DNA of 64,000 bases. Source: Bacteroidales bacterium UBA4345 (GTDB lineage Bacteria; Bacteroidota; Bacteroidia; Bacteroidales; Paludibacteraceae). The DNA is taken from positions 100,002-164,001 of the forward strand of contig DGTD01000100.1 in the NCBI GenBank assembly GCA_002396385.1. Reading direction: 5' to 3'. Position 1 is the stretch's first letter. Every line of letters starts with the position of its first letter. Both the position numbers and the translations under genes were made by a program. The notes beneath the pieces are model-generated. The model was not told the DNA's origin and did no database searches. It worked only from the letters and a program-made list of their open reading frames with translations. This document shows positions 8,438 to 17,632 of this stretch, piece by piece.

Positions 8438-9286
8438 ATGAAACTGAATCTAACCCGCCCGTTAGTCTTTTTTGACTTAGAGACGACCGGGGTCAATGTG
8501 GGGAAAGACCGCATAATTGAAATATCGTTCGTAAAAGTGTATCCGAACGGAGACGAAGACATCAAGACACGCCGCATCAATCCGGAAATGCACATTCCCG
8601 AAAGTAGCAGTGCCATTCACGGCATAAAGGATGAAGACGTGAAAGAGTGTCCGACATTCAAAGAAATAGCAGAACAGCTAAAAAACGAGTTGGCCGACTG
8701 CGACATAGCCGGCTACAACTCGAACAAGTTCGACGTACCGCTATTGGCAGAAGAGTTCTACCGCGCAGGCGTAGAAGTGGATCTGCACGACCGCAAATTT
8801 GTAGATGTGCAGACCATTTTCTACAAAAAAGAGCCCCGCACACTTACGGCCGCCTATAAATTCTACTGCGATGCCGATCTGATAGGCGCACACGGGGCGA
8901 CGGCCGACACCAAAGCGACCTACGAGGTGCTGAAGGCTCAGTTAGACCGATACAGCGATATTGAAAACAACATCGACTTCTTGTCGGAATACACCAGTTT
9001 CACCAAGAACGTCGATTTTGCCGGGGCTATGGTCTACAACGACCAACACGAGCCGGTCTTCAATTTCGGCAAGCACAAAGGCAAGAAAGTAACCGACGTG
9101 TTGAAAGTAGAGCCCAGCTATTACGGCTGGATGATGCAAAACGACTTCTCGCACGACACTAAAGCCATCTTGACGAAAATAAAAGACAAGCTGAAAGCTG
9201 AATCTGCAGCGGCAAAACAAGCTGCGAACAACGCACCAGCAAGCCAAGAAAGTCTGAATGCGTTGGCAGGAAAGTTCAAAAAATAA
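8438..9286 (+). CDS. 3'-5' exonuclease, DnaQ/DEDDh family
   Basis: Probably the proofreading (epsilon-like) or a repair exonuclease. The 282-residue protein has the complete DEDDh set: D13 and E15 in FFDLETTG, D99 in NSNKFDVPLL, H152 and D157 in AHGATADTK. About 200-245 form a small C-terminal domain (FNFGKHKGKKV...YYGWMMQ) also seen in other bacterial DnaQ-like proteins and in ExoX-type enzymes. Its place directly after dnaN is compatible with a replication role, but which polymerase it serves is inference. A strong terminator follows. Confidence 0.88.
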   Translation: MKLNLTRPLVFFDLETTGVNVGKDRIIEISFVKVYPNGDEDIKTRRINPEMHIPESSSAIHGIKDEDVKECPTFKEIAEQLKNELADCDIAGYNSNKFDVPLLAEEFYRAGVEVDLHDRKFVDVQTIFYKKEPRTLTAAYKFYCDADLIGAHGATADTKATYEVLKAQLDRYSDIENNIDFLSEYTSFTKNVDFAGAMVYNDQHEPVFNFGKHKGKKVTDVLKVEPSYYGWMMQNDFSHDTKAILTKIKDKLKAESAAAKQAANNAPASQESLNALAGKFKK

Positions 9287-9291
9287 ACGAA

Positions 9292-9333
9292 AAAAACAAC
9301 GGGTGCTGGCTGAGGCCAGCACCCGTTGTTTTT
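9292..9333 (+). terminator. intrinsic terminator after the exonuclease gene
   Basis: A 16-bp perfect stem (9295-9310 with 9315-9330), extendable by three A-T pairs, with a tgag tetraloop, GC-rich core and T-run. It closes the dnaN operon and, being flanked by A and T runs, could work on both strands. Confidence 0.9.
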
Positions 9334-9334
9334 G

Positions 9335-9625
9335 TATATGAGTTGCAAAATTGGGAAAATCACAAAGATGATGCTAAATCTTTAATGAGTTGTAAAACAA
9401 AATTTGACAACTCAAAAAGAAAAAAATCGAATTCACAATCATTTACGCAACCATACAATCACATAAAATAATCATATAAAAAAAACAGATTATAGATATA
9501 GAATAGAGTGATTAATAATATGATTGTCTGTTCCTTATTCTTTCTTAACTTAAACTGTTGCAAAAAGTGCAATAGTTCATAGTTTTTCATCCGCACAAAA
9601 AGCCCACATTTTCACCCACTTACAC
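9335..9625. other. AT-rich intergenic stretch without a gene
   Basis: About 290 bp between the + strand terminator and the - strand amidohydrolase. It is strongly AT-rich with small dyads, including gagttgt at 9387-9393 with acaactc at 9407-9413. I see no ORF, tRNA or full promoter match in it. Confidence 0.6.
9553..9577 (-). terminator. possible terminator of the amidohydrolase gene
   Basis: Nine-bp stem (one G-T pair) between 9553-9561 and 9569-9577, 49 nt beyond the stop codon on the - strand. The following T-run is weak, so the call is tentative. Confidence 0.4.
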
Positions 9626-10882
9626 CTACTTCCTTGCAATAAGGCTATCGCAAGTGGCGCGGGCCTGTTCTATAATCTCTTTTTCGCCCGGCACAACGCG
9701 GTTGCGCATAATAATCTTACCATTACAGATAACGGTGTCGATACAACTGCAATCGGCCGCATAAACCAGATTCGAAACCAGATTGTAGTTAGGCACGAGT
9801 TTTTCGTTGTCTAAGTCAATAAGCAGGGCATCGGCAAGTTTACCTTCGGCAATTACGCCGGCATCCAAGCCAAACGCTTCTGCGCCCCACTGTGTGGCCA
9901 TCTTAAAGATATCGGTAGCCGCACCCGCTTCAGAGTCAGCATAACACTTGGCCAGCAGAGCAGCCAGTTTCATTTCGTCGATCATATCAAGATTGTTGTT
10001 CGACGAGGCGCCATCGGTTCCCAACGCTATGCGGCAACCGTTTTTCTGCAGTTCCTTCATCTTAAACACACCACTCGACAGCTTCATGTTCGACGCCGGG
10101 TTGTGCACGCACACTGCCCCACTCCGGGCCAGAATTTCCTGGTCGCGCTGGTCGACGTGCACCACATGCGCCAATATAGTTTTAGGCGACAACAATCCGA
10201 TGCTGTCCATATATTCGACAGGCGACATACCATTGTGTGCTTTCCGGCAATCGGCATCCTCGGTCATAGTTTCAGCCAGATGAATATTAAGATACTGTCC
10301 GTTCTCGTCGGCCGCCTTCTTACAGCGCAGCAGCAACTCGGTACCAACTGTGTAGATAGCGTGTGGAGCAACAGTATACGACACCCGCTCGGTAGGCTTG
10401 TAATGGCGCAGCCGTTCAAAGAGCCGGTCTTTCTCGGCAGCAGACTGGCGGTCCATCAGCGACACCCCAATGGCGGCACGCACCCCCATCTCCTCTACAG
10501 CCCGGGCTGTTTCCTGCTCTTCCCAATACATATCCTCAAAAAAAACCGTACCCGACTTAATCATCTCAAGAATAGCCAGACGCGAGCCGGCATAGATATC
10601 TTCTGCGGTCAGTTTGGCCTCCATCGGCCAGATAGAGTCGTTGAGCCATGCCTGAAGCGGAAGGTCGTCGGCAAACCCGCGTAAAAGTACCATAGCGGCA
10701 TGACAGTGCCCGTTATAGAAAGGCGGTACCATAGCGAACCTGCTTCCATCGACCACCTCTGTTGCAGCCACCTCTATTTTTTCAGTAGAGATGGCTTTGA
10801 AACGGTTGCCCTCAATCAGGACGTTCTGACGGATGCCATCTAGTAAAACATTATTTATAAGCAAAGTGTCCATAACTTTCAT
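9626..10882 (-). CDS. amidohydrolase, MTA/SAH deaminase-like
   Basis: Metal-dependent deaminase of the TRZ/ATZ-MtaD group, which acts on S-adenosylhomocysteine, methylthioadenosine or related nucleosides. In 418 residues I see the metal pair H59-x-H61 (NGHCH), HAIYT at 174-178, H201 in IHLAET, H239/H242 in LAHVVHVDQ and the catalytic Asp290 in LGTDGASSNN. An ATG three codons on (10873) is an alternative start. It is a single-gene unit with its own promoter. The substrate cannot be told from the sequence. Confidence 0.85.
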   Translation of the reverse strand: MKVMDTLLINNVLLDGIRQNVLIEGNRFKAISTEKIEVAATEVVDGSRFAMVPPFYNGHCHAAMVLLRGFADDLPLQAWLNDSIWPMEAKLTAEDIYAGSRLAILEMIKSGTVFFEDMYWEEQETARAVEEMGVRAAIGVSLMDRQSAAEKDRLFERLRHYKPTERVSYTVAPHAIYTVGTELLLRCKKAADENGQYLNIHLAETMTEDADCRKAHNGMSPVEYMDSIGLLSPKTILAHVVHVDQRDQEILARSGAVCVHNPASNMKLSSGVFKMKELQKNGCRIALGTDGASSNNNLDMIDEMKLAALLAKCYADSEAGAATDIFKMATQWGAEAFGLDAGVIAEGKLADALLIDLDNEKLVPNYNLVSNLVYAADCSCIDTVICNGKIIMRNRVVPGEKEIIEQARATCDSLIARK

Positions 10883-10950
10883 TTTTGTTTAGTTACGTGT
10901 AAAATAACTTGAGCCCCACCATACAACTTAGTTATAGGAATCAATTATAC

Positions 10951-10981
10951 CAAATATAGCAAAATTCGGAAAGTAAGCAAA
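10951..10981 (-). promoter_or_regulatory. promoter of the amidohydrolase gene
   Basis: Read on the - strand: TTTG (10981-10978), 19-nt spacer, TATATTTG (10958-10951). Both boxes match the Bacteroidota consensus exactly. The predicted leader is about 60 nt. Confidence 0.75.
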
Positions 10982-10984
10982 CAA

Positions 10985-11025
10985 AAAGACACAAAAAGAG
11001 GGCACATTCGGTTCAAATGTGCCCT
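10985..11025 (-). terminator. intrinsic terminator after cvfB-like gene
   Basis: Ten-bp perfect stem (10999-11008 with 11016-11025) and 7-nt loop, followed on the - strand by ctctttttgtgtctttttg. It ends the nine-gene operon that begins at 19135. Its T-run overlaps the spacer side of the amidohydrolase promoter. Confidence 0.85.
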
Positions 11026-11056
11026 TATGTCAGCAAATAGTGAAGGAATCGTATAA

Positions 11057-11914
11057 TCAGACCTTGTTATCCGGTTTTTCGTTCAGCAAGCGGATTCCAT
11101 CGTCTTCAATAGCGATACGACGGTGCTTGTAGAGCACACCGATGCATTTCTTAAAGGATTTCTTGCTGCATCCGAAAAGGTCGGCAATCTCGTCAGGGTC
11201 CGATTTATCGGTAACAGCAAGGAATCCGCCGTTACGCTTCAACTCAGAAATAACGAGGTCGTCAATCGTGTTGACCACACTCAGCCCCTGTTTTTGCAGG
11301 GCCACGTCAATCTTGCCGTCGGCACGCACATACTTCACATAGCCAGTAGTGCGCATACCAATCTCCACATACTCGAAAATCTCGTTATTGTAGACCATAC
11401 CTTTAAAGGCATCGTCGACAATCACCTTATAGCCAAGCGGATGTGTATCAGTAAACAATACCGACACAGCGTCGTTCATGGCAAAAGCGGGTTTTACGAG
11501 GTCGAGGTAACGTTCGGTGTGCATAGTGGCAATAATCTGCTCGGTCTCCTTGTCGTAATAGACATAAACCAGATAGCTTCCCCCCACCCTTATACGCGTT
11601 TTCCACTCGCGTGAAGGCATAAACAGAGGAGTAGAGATGCCCCAGTCGAGCAGGGCTCCGTAAGTAGACACCTGGTCGGCCGTCAGGTAACCGAAATGAC
11701 CGGGCATGACCGACGGTTCGTGCGTAGTAGCCATCGCATTGCGCTTGGCGTTCCTAAAGAGAAAGACACTCACCTCGTCGCCTACCTCAACATCGGTATG
11801 AACGTCGGTTTTCGGCAAGAAAATCTCTCCCTCGTCGTCACCGCCGTCGAGGTAGTAACCAGGCCCTCCGATACGGACGACCTTCAATGTGTTCATTTCT
11901 CCGATGTTCAACAT
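11057..11914 (-). CDS. S1-like RNA-binding protein, CvfB family
   Basis: The 285-residue protein matches the CvfB layout: tandem S1-like OB folds (opening MLNIGEMNTLKVVRIGGPGYYLDG in two halves, then a segment GYLTADQVSTYGALLDWG), and a C-terminal winged helix ending in FGCSKKSFKKCIGVLYKHR. CvfB-type proteins bind RNA and affect virulence gene expression in staphylococci; the role here is unknown. Last gene of the lptF/G-to-cvfB run, 23 bp after the DJ-1 gene, followed by a good terminator. Confidence 0.85.
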   Translation of the reverse strand: MLNIGEMNTLKVVRIGGPGYYLDGGDDEGEIFLPKTDVHTDVEVGDEVSVFLFRNAKRNAMATTHEPSVMPGHFGYLTADQVSTYGALLDWGISTPLFMPSREWKTRIRVGGSYLVYVYYDKETEQIIATMHTERYLDLVKPAFAMNDAVSVLFTDTHPLGYKVIVDDAFKGMVYNNEIFEYVEIGMRTTGYVKYVRADGKIDVALQKQGLSVVNTIDDLVISELKRNGGFLAVTDKSDPDEIADLFGCSKKSFKKCIGVLYKHRRIAIEDDGIRLLNEKPDNKV

Positions 11915-11937
11915 ATTTAACAGGTATGTAAGCGTTA

Positions 11938-12498
11938 TTAAACCTCTTTCTGGTAATTGACAGAAGAACGAATCTGATCGGCCACCCGTTTATCTGCCAA
12001 AGCCTCCACCAGTTTGAAACCGAAATAGACAGCAGCGCCAGCGCCCGCACCAGTAATAAACTGACCCGAAACAACCGCTGGCTGGTGGACGAACTCAGCA
12101 CCCTCTAAATCGCCCTCAAAGCCCGGATAACAAGTAGCCTTCTCCCCCTTCAGAATGCCATAGCGGCCAAACACCATAGGGGCAGCACAGATGGCAGCCA
12201 GTTTTTTCCCGGCCTTGAAATGTGCCATCACCACCTCTTTCAAATCGTCGTATTCAAGATAGTTAACCGTTTTGGGGCCACCCGGCAGGAAGAGCAGGTC
12301 GGCATTAGGGAACTGGTCTTTCACCTCGTCGAAAAGGGCGTCGGCAACAACCGACACACCTTGCGACCCGTTGACTTGCTTACGCCCCATAAGGGAAACG
12401 ACAGTCACGTCGAATTTGGCCCGGCGCATAAAGTCGATAGGAACAATAGCCTCGCTAGGTTCGAAGCCGTCTATAAGGAAAGTAAAGACTTTAATCAT
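11938..12498 (-). CDS. DJ-1/PfpI family protein (YajL-like)
   Basis: Cytoplasmic protein of the DJ-1 superfamily, reported in relatives as chaperone or protein/nucleotide deglycase. The 186-residue protein has the nucleophile-elbow cysteine C104 in AAICAAP, the partner Glu16 in FEPSEAIVP and the usual IDFMRRAKFDV start region. Full length. Starts 2 bp after the tonB2 stop, so it is cotranscribed with the Ton genes; no functional link is obvious. Confidence 0.88.
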   Translation of the reverse strand: MIKVFTFLIDGFEPSEAIVPIDFMRRAKFDVTVVSLMGRKQVNGSQGVSVVADALFDEVKDQFPNADLLFLPGGPKTVNYLEYDDLKEVVMAHFKAGKKLAAICAAPMVFGRYGILKGEKATCYPGFEGDLEGAEFVHQPAVVSGQFITGAGAGAAVYFGFKLVEALADKRVADQIRSSVNYQKEV

Positions 12499-12500
12499 GA

Positions 12501-13571
12501 TTATTTAGCAGAAAAATGATAAGTAATAGTACCCAACTGGTTAGGCATGTCGGATACATTAACAGCGTTGAACTTGGTAGCCTTAGCCGCCTCGACAGCC
12601 GCATTGAAGACAGCCTGGTCGGTCATGTCTTTCGAGCGCCGTCCGACAGAAGCCTTTGTTACATTGCCGCTGTTGTCGACAGTGATATTGACCTCTACCC
12701 ATCCGTGCTGTTTACCGTTATAAGCAGGCTGTGGCATCGCCTTGGCAAGCGTACGGCCCTGCAACTCGAACGAATTGGCGTTGTTGCTGAATGCGTTAGC
12801 CACCTTGCTGGTGGCATTTTGCCGCACTTTCTCCTCCTTATGCAGCCGGCGGCGCTCATCCATCTCACGTTTGCGTTGAGCGGCAAGCGCCTCGTTGTAA
12901 TCGTCGGCACAAAGGTTGTAGGTAACCGTACCGTGTTGGTCGGCATTCCCCTGCGAGAAACGCAGATGCAAAGCATCGGAAAGAATTTCGTTACGGACAT
13001 GAGGGTTGTTCACCCCATTCGACTTGGCAATGCTGACGCCCTCGACATAACCAGCCTTTGTTACCGTAACATTCACAGAAACAGAGCCAGACTCTTTAGA
13101 GTCGATAATACGGCGCGGATAAGGGCCGGCCAAAGTACGTCCGGCTACAGTCACGACATTCTCGAATGCCACCGACTTAGCCGTAGCAATAGTGTCCTTG
13201 CCGTTACCACAAATATAGTAGAGTTCGGCAGAATGTCCCTTACCCGTAAAACGGAGGGCAGGGGTCACCCCGTCGGAACCGGTTTCCCACTGGAACGAAG
13301 CGGCCATAGCCGGAGAAAGGACCACTTTAGCGTTCGAGACGACCGTACCGTCTTTCGTCAGTTTGAAAATAGCCCCTTCTGCCATACGGATATCCAACTT
13401 ATAGGTCGGCGTTTTAGCTTTAGGCAATTGGCTGACCATACAGGTATCGAGTCCCCACCAGCCATCGGCAGAGATAGTGGCAGCAGAAGCAGGAGTTACA
13501 AAGGACACCGCAAAAAAGGCAGCCGCCGCTACACGATGCGCCCTAGAGCAGAGATTATGCAGTTTCATCAT
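12501..13571 (-). CDS. secreted protein with two TonB C-terminal-like domains (tonB2)
   Basis: The 356-residue protein has a cleavable-looking signal peptide (hydrophobic stretch ending TPASA near 30), not the membrane anchor expected of TonB. Two copies of a TonB_C-like unit are visible: about 140-220 (GRTLAGPYPRR ... VSVNVTVTKAGYV ... GTVTYNL) and about 272-356 (GRTLAKAMPQPAY ... VEVNITVDNSGNV ... GTITYHF). A short charged helix lies between them. The neighbouring tonB ends in the same unit, so tonB2 probably arose by duplication. Coupled to tonB by TAATG. Whether it carries energy to receptors is unknown. Confidence 0.75.
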   Translation of the reverse strand: MMKLHNLCSRAHRVAAAAFFAVSFVTPASAATISADGWWGLDTCMVSQLPKAKTPTYKLDIRMAEGAIFKLTKDGTVVSNAKVVLSPAMAASFQWETGSDGVTPALRFTGKGHSAELYYICGNGKDTIATAKSVAFENVVTVAGRTLAGPYPRRIIDSKESGSVSVNVTVTKAGYVEGVSIAKSNGVNNPHVRNEILSDALHLRFSQGNADQHGTVTYNLCADDYNEALAAQRKREMDERRRLHKEEKVRQNATSKVANAFSNNANSFELQGRTLAKAMPQPAYNGKQHGWVEVNITVDNSGNVTKASVGRRSKDMTDQAVFNAAVEAAKATKFNAVNVSDMPNQLGTITYHFSAK

Positions 13572-14518
13572 TATCTAAGTTTAAAATTATAAGTAATGGT
13601 ACCGTGCTGGTTGAAATGTCCGCCCGACTTGTTGCTGAACTTTGCCTTTTTAGCAGCCTGAAGGGCCGCATTACGCAGAGCCGGACTCGTGATACCGAAA
13701 CTCTTCTTAATTTCGGCACCCACCACATTACCATCGTTATCGACGGTGATATCAACAATCACATACCCCTCCTCGTTAACCGTGTAAGAAGGTCTTGGCA
13801 AAGTACCGACAATCTGTCGTCCCTCGAGCGACCACACATTGCCCTTTCCGCCATTTCCGCCCGCACCCTGAGCACCGTTAGGCGAACCCTGAGTGCCAGG
13901 TTTAGACCCAGAGCCGGTCCCCGAAGAGTTGGCATCGGTACCGTTTCCGCTGGCAGGCGTCTTTTTCTTAAACACATTGGCCATATTGTTCGCCTTCTGG
14001 CGGATGGCGTCCTCCTCAGCCTTTTTCTTAGCAAGGGCTTCAGCCTCGGCCTTTTTGCGGGCCTCTTCCTCCTTTTTCAGGCGCGCCTGTTCGGCAGCCA
14101 GTTCCTTCTGCTTTTTAAGTTCCTCTTGTCTGAGCAGTTCCTTCTTTTTGCGGGCTTCTTCCTGAGCGGCATCGGGCTGTGTCGAGGTCTTTTCCTGCTT
14201 CTTTTTAGAATTAGGGACCGCCGCCGTCTGCTCTAACTCCTGAGTAGCCACATTGGGAGCGACAGCCGGAGCCGGAGTAGAAGGAGTAGGCACCTGCGCA
14301 GGCGCTTGCTGGGCGACTTCCTGCACCTCGGTCTCCGGAGTAGGTTCGAAGAGGTCGTTGCCACCCATATCGGGCTCACCCATAGAAACAGGCACACCAT
14401 CTTCCTCCAACACCTGAACACGGTCGAAGAAACAGAACAAAAGTAAAAGCAGCAACAAGATATGGAAGATGACAGTAACAACACCACCCCACACCTTAGC
14501 TTTTTCTTCTATTTGCAT
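13571..14518 (-). CDS. tonB: energy transducer TonB
   Basis: Links the ExbB-ExbD proton motor to outer-membrane receptors. The 315-residue protein has a short N-terminus, one membrane helix (about 11-31), a Pro-rich then Lys/Glu/Ala-rich spacer predicted as a long charged helix (about 95-180), a Gly-rich linker and the TonB_C domain at about 228-315 (GRQIVGTLPRPSY ... YVIVDITVDNDGNV ... GTITYNFKLR). The charged helix resembles TolA, but the C-terminal domain is TonB-type. Encoded 21 bp after exbD. Confidence 0.9.
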   Translation of the reverse strand: MQIEEKAKVWGGVVTVIFHILLLLLLLFCFFDRVQVLEEDGVPVSMGEPDMGGNDLFEPTPETEVQEVAQQAPAQVPTPSTPAPAVAPNVATQELEQTAAVPNSKKKQEKTSTQPDAAQEEARKKKELLRQEELKKQKELAAEQARLKKEEEARKKAEAEALAKKKAEEDAIRQKANNMANVFKKKTPASGNGTDANSSGTGSGSKPGTQGSPNGAQGAGGNGGKGNVWSLEGRQIVGTLPRPSYTVNEEGYVIVDITVDNDGNVVGAEIKKSFGITSPALRNAALQAAKKAKFSNKSGGHFNQHGTITYNFKLR

Positions 14519-14539
14519 AAGCAGACATTTTAGGCACAG

Positions 14540-14962
14540 CTACTTTGAGGCAGACTCGATAGGCTGCGTAGCTATGACCAGTTTAAACTTATTGGCATTG
14601 GCAATGCTGAGCACTTTCACCACCTCGCCGAGGGGAACCGTATTTTCGCCATAAAGAGCGACATACATATCGGGTTCCTTCACCGCCTCGTTCTGGAGCC
14701 ACGACTCCAGTTGTTCGAAAGCGATGGGTTGCTCCTTATCACTACCAAAACCAACATAATAATTCAAGTCTTTGTCGATGACCACCCGCGCAAGCGGCTT
14801 CGCCTTAGTCTGGGTATTGCTTTGCGGCAGGTTGACTTTAATTGCGTTTGGATGCACCACAGCCGAAGTCAACATGAAGAAGACGAGGATTTGGAACACA
14901 AAGTCCGTCATCGACGACATGTTGAACGAGGCATCGGGCTTATTTCTTCTTTTAAGAGCCAT
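14540..14962 (-). CDS. exbD: ExbD/TolR-type proton channel subunit
   Basis: Inner-membrane subunit of the proton-motive motor that energises TonB. The 140-residue protein has a single N-terminal helix containing the key Asp of the family (SSMTDFVFQILVFFMLTSA, Asp20) and a small periplasmic domain. Usual length, 12 bp downstream of exbB and 21 bp upstream of tonB, so the exbB-exbD-tonB set is complete. Confidence 0.94.
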   Translation of the reverse strand: MALKRRNKPDASFNMSSMTDFVFQILVFFMLTSAVVHPNAIKVNLPQSNTQTKAKPLARVVIDKDLNYYVGFGSDKEQPIAFEQLESWLQNEAVKEPDMYVALYGENTVPLGEVVKVLSIANANKFKLVIATQPIESASK

Positions 14963-14974
14963 TGCAATCTGTAT

Positions 14975-15664
14975 TTATTTAGCCGGTTCGTTAAGAATAT
15001 CCATAAATTCAAGAGAGCGAGCCTCAAGGTCGCGCACCACCTTGTCGACCATAGAGACCAGGTAGTTGTAAGCGAAGTAAGCCACAACACCCACAATGAG
15101 CCCCGCAACAGTGGTTACCATTGCAGTATAGATACCACCAGCCAAATTAGTAACGTCGACATTGTTACCAGCAGACGCCATATTGTAAAAAGCCTGAATC
15201 ATACCACAGACCGTACCCAGGAATCCGAGCATAGGTCCACCACCGGCAGTAGTAGCCAGCAACGACAGGTTCTTTTCCAGCTTCGAGACCTCGAGGTTAC
15301 CCACGTTCTCGATTGAGACCTGCACATCGTTCATAGGACGTCCCAAGCGTGAAATACCCTTGGCCACCATACGCGAGTAAGGCGTATTGGTACGTTCACA
15401 CAATTCGGTAGCCGCCTCAATCTTACCCTCGGTAAGGCATTCCTTAATACGGTTCATAAAGGCGTCGTCGTTTTTAGCCGCCTGCCGGATAACGACAAAG
15501 CGCTCGACAGCAATGTAAACCGACATTCCGAGCAAAAAGAGCAACGGAATCATGATGACGCCACCTTTCAAAGCCAAGTCGAAGAGATTCATACCTTCGG
15601 CGGTGCTCTCTGTGCCAGCAGCAACGGCCAAAGAGTCCTGTACTTGTAACAATACGTTAATCAT
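14975..15664 (-). CDS. exbB: MotA/TolQ/ExbB proton channel protein
   Basis: Channel subunit of the ExbBD motor. The 229-residue protein shows three membrane helices: about 33-52 (IMIPLLFLLGMSVYIAVE), about 140-165 (the GFLGTVCGMIQAFYNMA region) and about 180-205 (TTVAGLIVGVVAYFAYNY). The conserved GPMLGFLGTV and AMVTTVAGL motifs are present. Encoded 19 bp after pdxJ. Confidence 0.94.
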   Translation of the reverse strand: MINVLLQVQDSLAVAAGTESTAEGMNLFDLALKGGVIMIPLLFLLGMSVYIAVERFVVIRQAAKNDDAFMNRIKECLTEGKIEAATELCERTNTPYSRMVAKGISRLGRPMNDVQVSIENVGNLEVSKLEKNLSLLATTAGGGPMLGFLGTVCGMIQAFYNMASAGNNVDVTNLAGGIYTAMVTTVAGLIVGVVAYFAYNYLVSMVDKVVRDLEARSLEFMDILNEPAK

Positions 15665-15683
15665 ATACTTACTTAATCTTGAT

Positions 15684-16394
15684 TTATCTGTGAATTAAAC
15701 AATCCTTATATAAGGAAACGGTTTTTTCGAAACCGTAGTATAAAGCATCGGAAATAAACGAGTGACCTACCGACACTTCCTTCAGCCAGTCGATATTTTT
15801 ATAAAGCACACCCAGATTGGCCAAGTTCAAACCGTGTCCGGCATTCACACCCAACCCGGCTTCCCGGGCAATTCTAGCCGCCTCGACGTATGGAGCCACA
15901 GCTTGGTCGGGTCCCAACGGATAAGCGTTGGCATAGCCGCCCATATAGAGTTGTACCCGGTCGGCACCGACCTTAGCAGCCATTTCCACGCTAGTTGTAT
16001 CGGGCTCGATGAAGAGAGCAATTCTGGCACCGAAAGGCAGCATTTCGTCAATAACCTCACGCAAAAACGACTCTTGTTTGTCGAAATTCCAACCCGAATT
16101 GGAATTGAGCGCATCGGGGACCAAAGTCACCTGATTGGGCTTAGCCTTCTGCACCAAGTCGATAAACTCGTCACTAGGGAAGCCCTCGATGTGGAACTCG
16201 GTGTTCACCACATTCCTCAACGCCAGGACATCGGCATATTTGACATGGCTGGCATCGGGACGCGCATGAACGGCAATAGCGTCAGCGCCAAACAATTGAC
16301 AATCGGCAGCGACCTTCAAAACATCGGGTACATTTCCCTCGCGCGTATTGCGCAAAGTAGCCACCTTGTCGATATTAATAACAAGTTTAGTCAT
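15684..16394 (-). CDS. pdxJ: pyridoxine 5'-phosphate synthase
   Basis: Condenses 1-deoxy-xylulose-5-phosphate with 3-amino-2-oxopropyl phosphate in DXP-dependent PLP synthesis. The 236-residue TIM-barrel protein has NIDKVATLRNTREG at 7-20, the catalytic-type His in AVHARPD, Glu in HIEGFPS and His in NAGHGLN. The Lys in NIDK (His in E. coli) is, as I recall, usual in Bacteroidota. Sits between ribBA and exbB in the long - strand operon. Confidence 0.94.
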   Translation of the reverse strand: MTKLVINIDKVATLRNTREGNVPDVLKVAADCQLFGADAIAVHARPDASHVKYADVLALRNVVNTEFHIEGFPSDEFIDLVQKAKPNQVTLVPDALNSNSGWNFDKQESFLREVIDEMLPFGARIALFIEPDTTSVEMAAKVGADRVQLYMGGYANAYPLGPDQAVAPYVEAARIAREAGLGVNAGHGLNLANLGVLYKNIDWLKEVSVGHSFISDALYYGFEKTVSLYKDCLIHR

Positions 16395-16414
16395 AATTTT
16401 TCAAACAGGCCGTC

Positions 16415-17629
16415 TTACACATTAAAAATAGTATGACCCATTCTCGATTTCTTAGTACGGAGATATTCGATATCGTATTTGTTCGGAGCCACCTCGATAG
16501 GAACAATTTCAGTGATTTCGAGTCCGAAACTTTCCAAGCCGACACGCTTGACCGGATTGTTAGTCATGAGTTTCATCTTAGAGATACCCAAATCGCGCAA
16601 TATTTGTGCACCAACACCATAATCACGCTCATCGGGTTTAAAGCCAAGGTGAACATTCGCATCGACCGTATCGTATCCGTTTTCTTGTAGTTTGTATGCC
16701 CTGATCTTGTTCATCAGTCCAATGCCGCGTCCCTCTTGGTTCATATACAGAACAACCCCCTTACCTTCTTTTTCGACCTGCTGCATAGCCATGTGGAGCT
16801 GTTCGCCGCAGTCGCAACGGTACGAGCCGAAAATATCGCCAGTCGCACAAGAAGAATGAACACGGACCAAAACAGGTTCATCTTGTTTCCACTCACCCTT
16901 AATAAGCGCCACATGTTCCAAACCATTGTCGATCTGTCGGAACGGGATAAGGCGGAAATCGCCATATTTAGTAGGCATCTTCACCTCTTCGCCACGTTCA
17001 ATAGTACGTTCGCTACGCAGGCGGTAGGCAATAAGGTCGCGTATGGTGATAATCTTGATACCGAACTTTTTAGCCACCTCCAACAACTCAGGCATACGCG
17101 CCATGGTGCCGTCCTCGTTCATTATCTCAATCAGGCAGGCCGCAGGCTGTAAACCCGAAAGACGGGCCAAATCGACAGCCGCCTCAGTGTGTCCGGCACG
17201 AGCCAAAACGCCTTTATCTTGTGCATAGAGCGGGTGAATGTGTCCAGGTCGGCCAAAAGTGGCAGGAGTAGAAGCCGGATCGGCCAGAGCCTTGATAGTT
17301 GCAGCCCTGTCGTGAGCAGATACCCCAGTGGTACAACCCTCCAACTTATCGACAGTAATAGTAAATGGAGTGCCCAGAATAGAAGTGTTGTCTTCCACCT
17401 CCCGACCAATATTCAGTTCCTTACAACGCTGAATAGTGATAGGAGCACAAAGGACACCACGGCCAAACTTCAACATAAAGTTAATCTTCTCCTCGTCGAT
17501 AGTCTCAGCAGCCGTAATAAAGTCGCCCTCATTCTCACGGTCTTCGTCATCGACAACAATTAAGAATTTACCTTGCTTGAAATCGGCCAGCGCCTCTTCA
17601 ATAGAATTGACATTAGATGTTTTTCCCAT
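16415..17629 (-). CDS. ribBA: bifunctional DHBP synthase / GTP cyclohydrolase II
   Basis: Supplies both riboflavin precursors: 3,4-dihydroxy-2-butanone 4-phosphate and the pyrimidine from GTP. The 404-residue fusion has RibB first (about 1-205, with [11 protein letters not shown] and [10 protein letters not shown]) and RibA second (about 206-404, with the zinc cysteines in [19 protein letters not shown] and NQEGRGIGL). Both halves keep their active-site motifs. Lies 3 bp after the lptF/G-like gene. Confidence 0.96.
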   Translation of the reverse strand: MGKTSNVNSIEEALADFKQGKFLIVVDDEDRENEGDFITAAETIDEEKINFMLKFGRGVLCAPITIQRCKELNIGREVEDNTSILGTPFTITVDKLEGCTTGVSAHDRAATIKALADPASTPATFGRPGHIHPLYAQDKGVLARAGHTEAAVDLARLSGLQPAACLIEIMNEDGTMARMPELLEVAKKFGIKIITIRDLIAYRLRSERTIERGEEVKMPTKYGDFRLIPFRQIDNGLEHVALIKGEWKQDEPVLVRVHSSCATGDIFGSYRCDCGEQLHMAMQQVEKEGKGVVLYMNQEGRGIGLMNKIRAYKLQENGYDTVDANVHLGFKPDERDYGVGAQILRDLGISKMKLMTNNPVKRVGLESFGLEITEIVPIEVAPNKYDIEYLRTKKSRMGHTIFNV

Positions 17630-17632
17630 TTT

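Noticed and set aside
12516..13592. A 358-codon frame on the + strand
   Set aside because: Antisense to the double TonB_C-like protein, whose repeats and signal peptide prove the - strand frame.
16350..16394. Lys instead of His in the NIDx motif of PdxJ as a sign of lost activity
   Set aside because: To my recollection Bacteroidota PdxJ proteins normally have Lys here, and the other catalytic residues are present.
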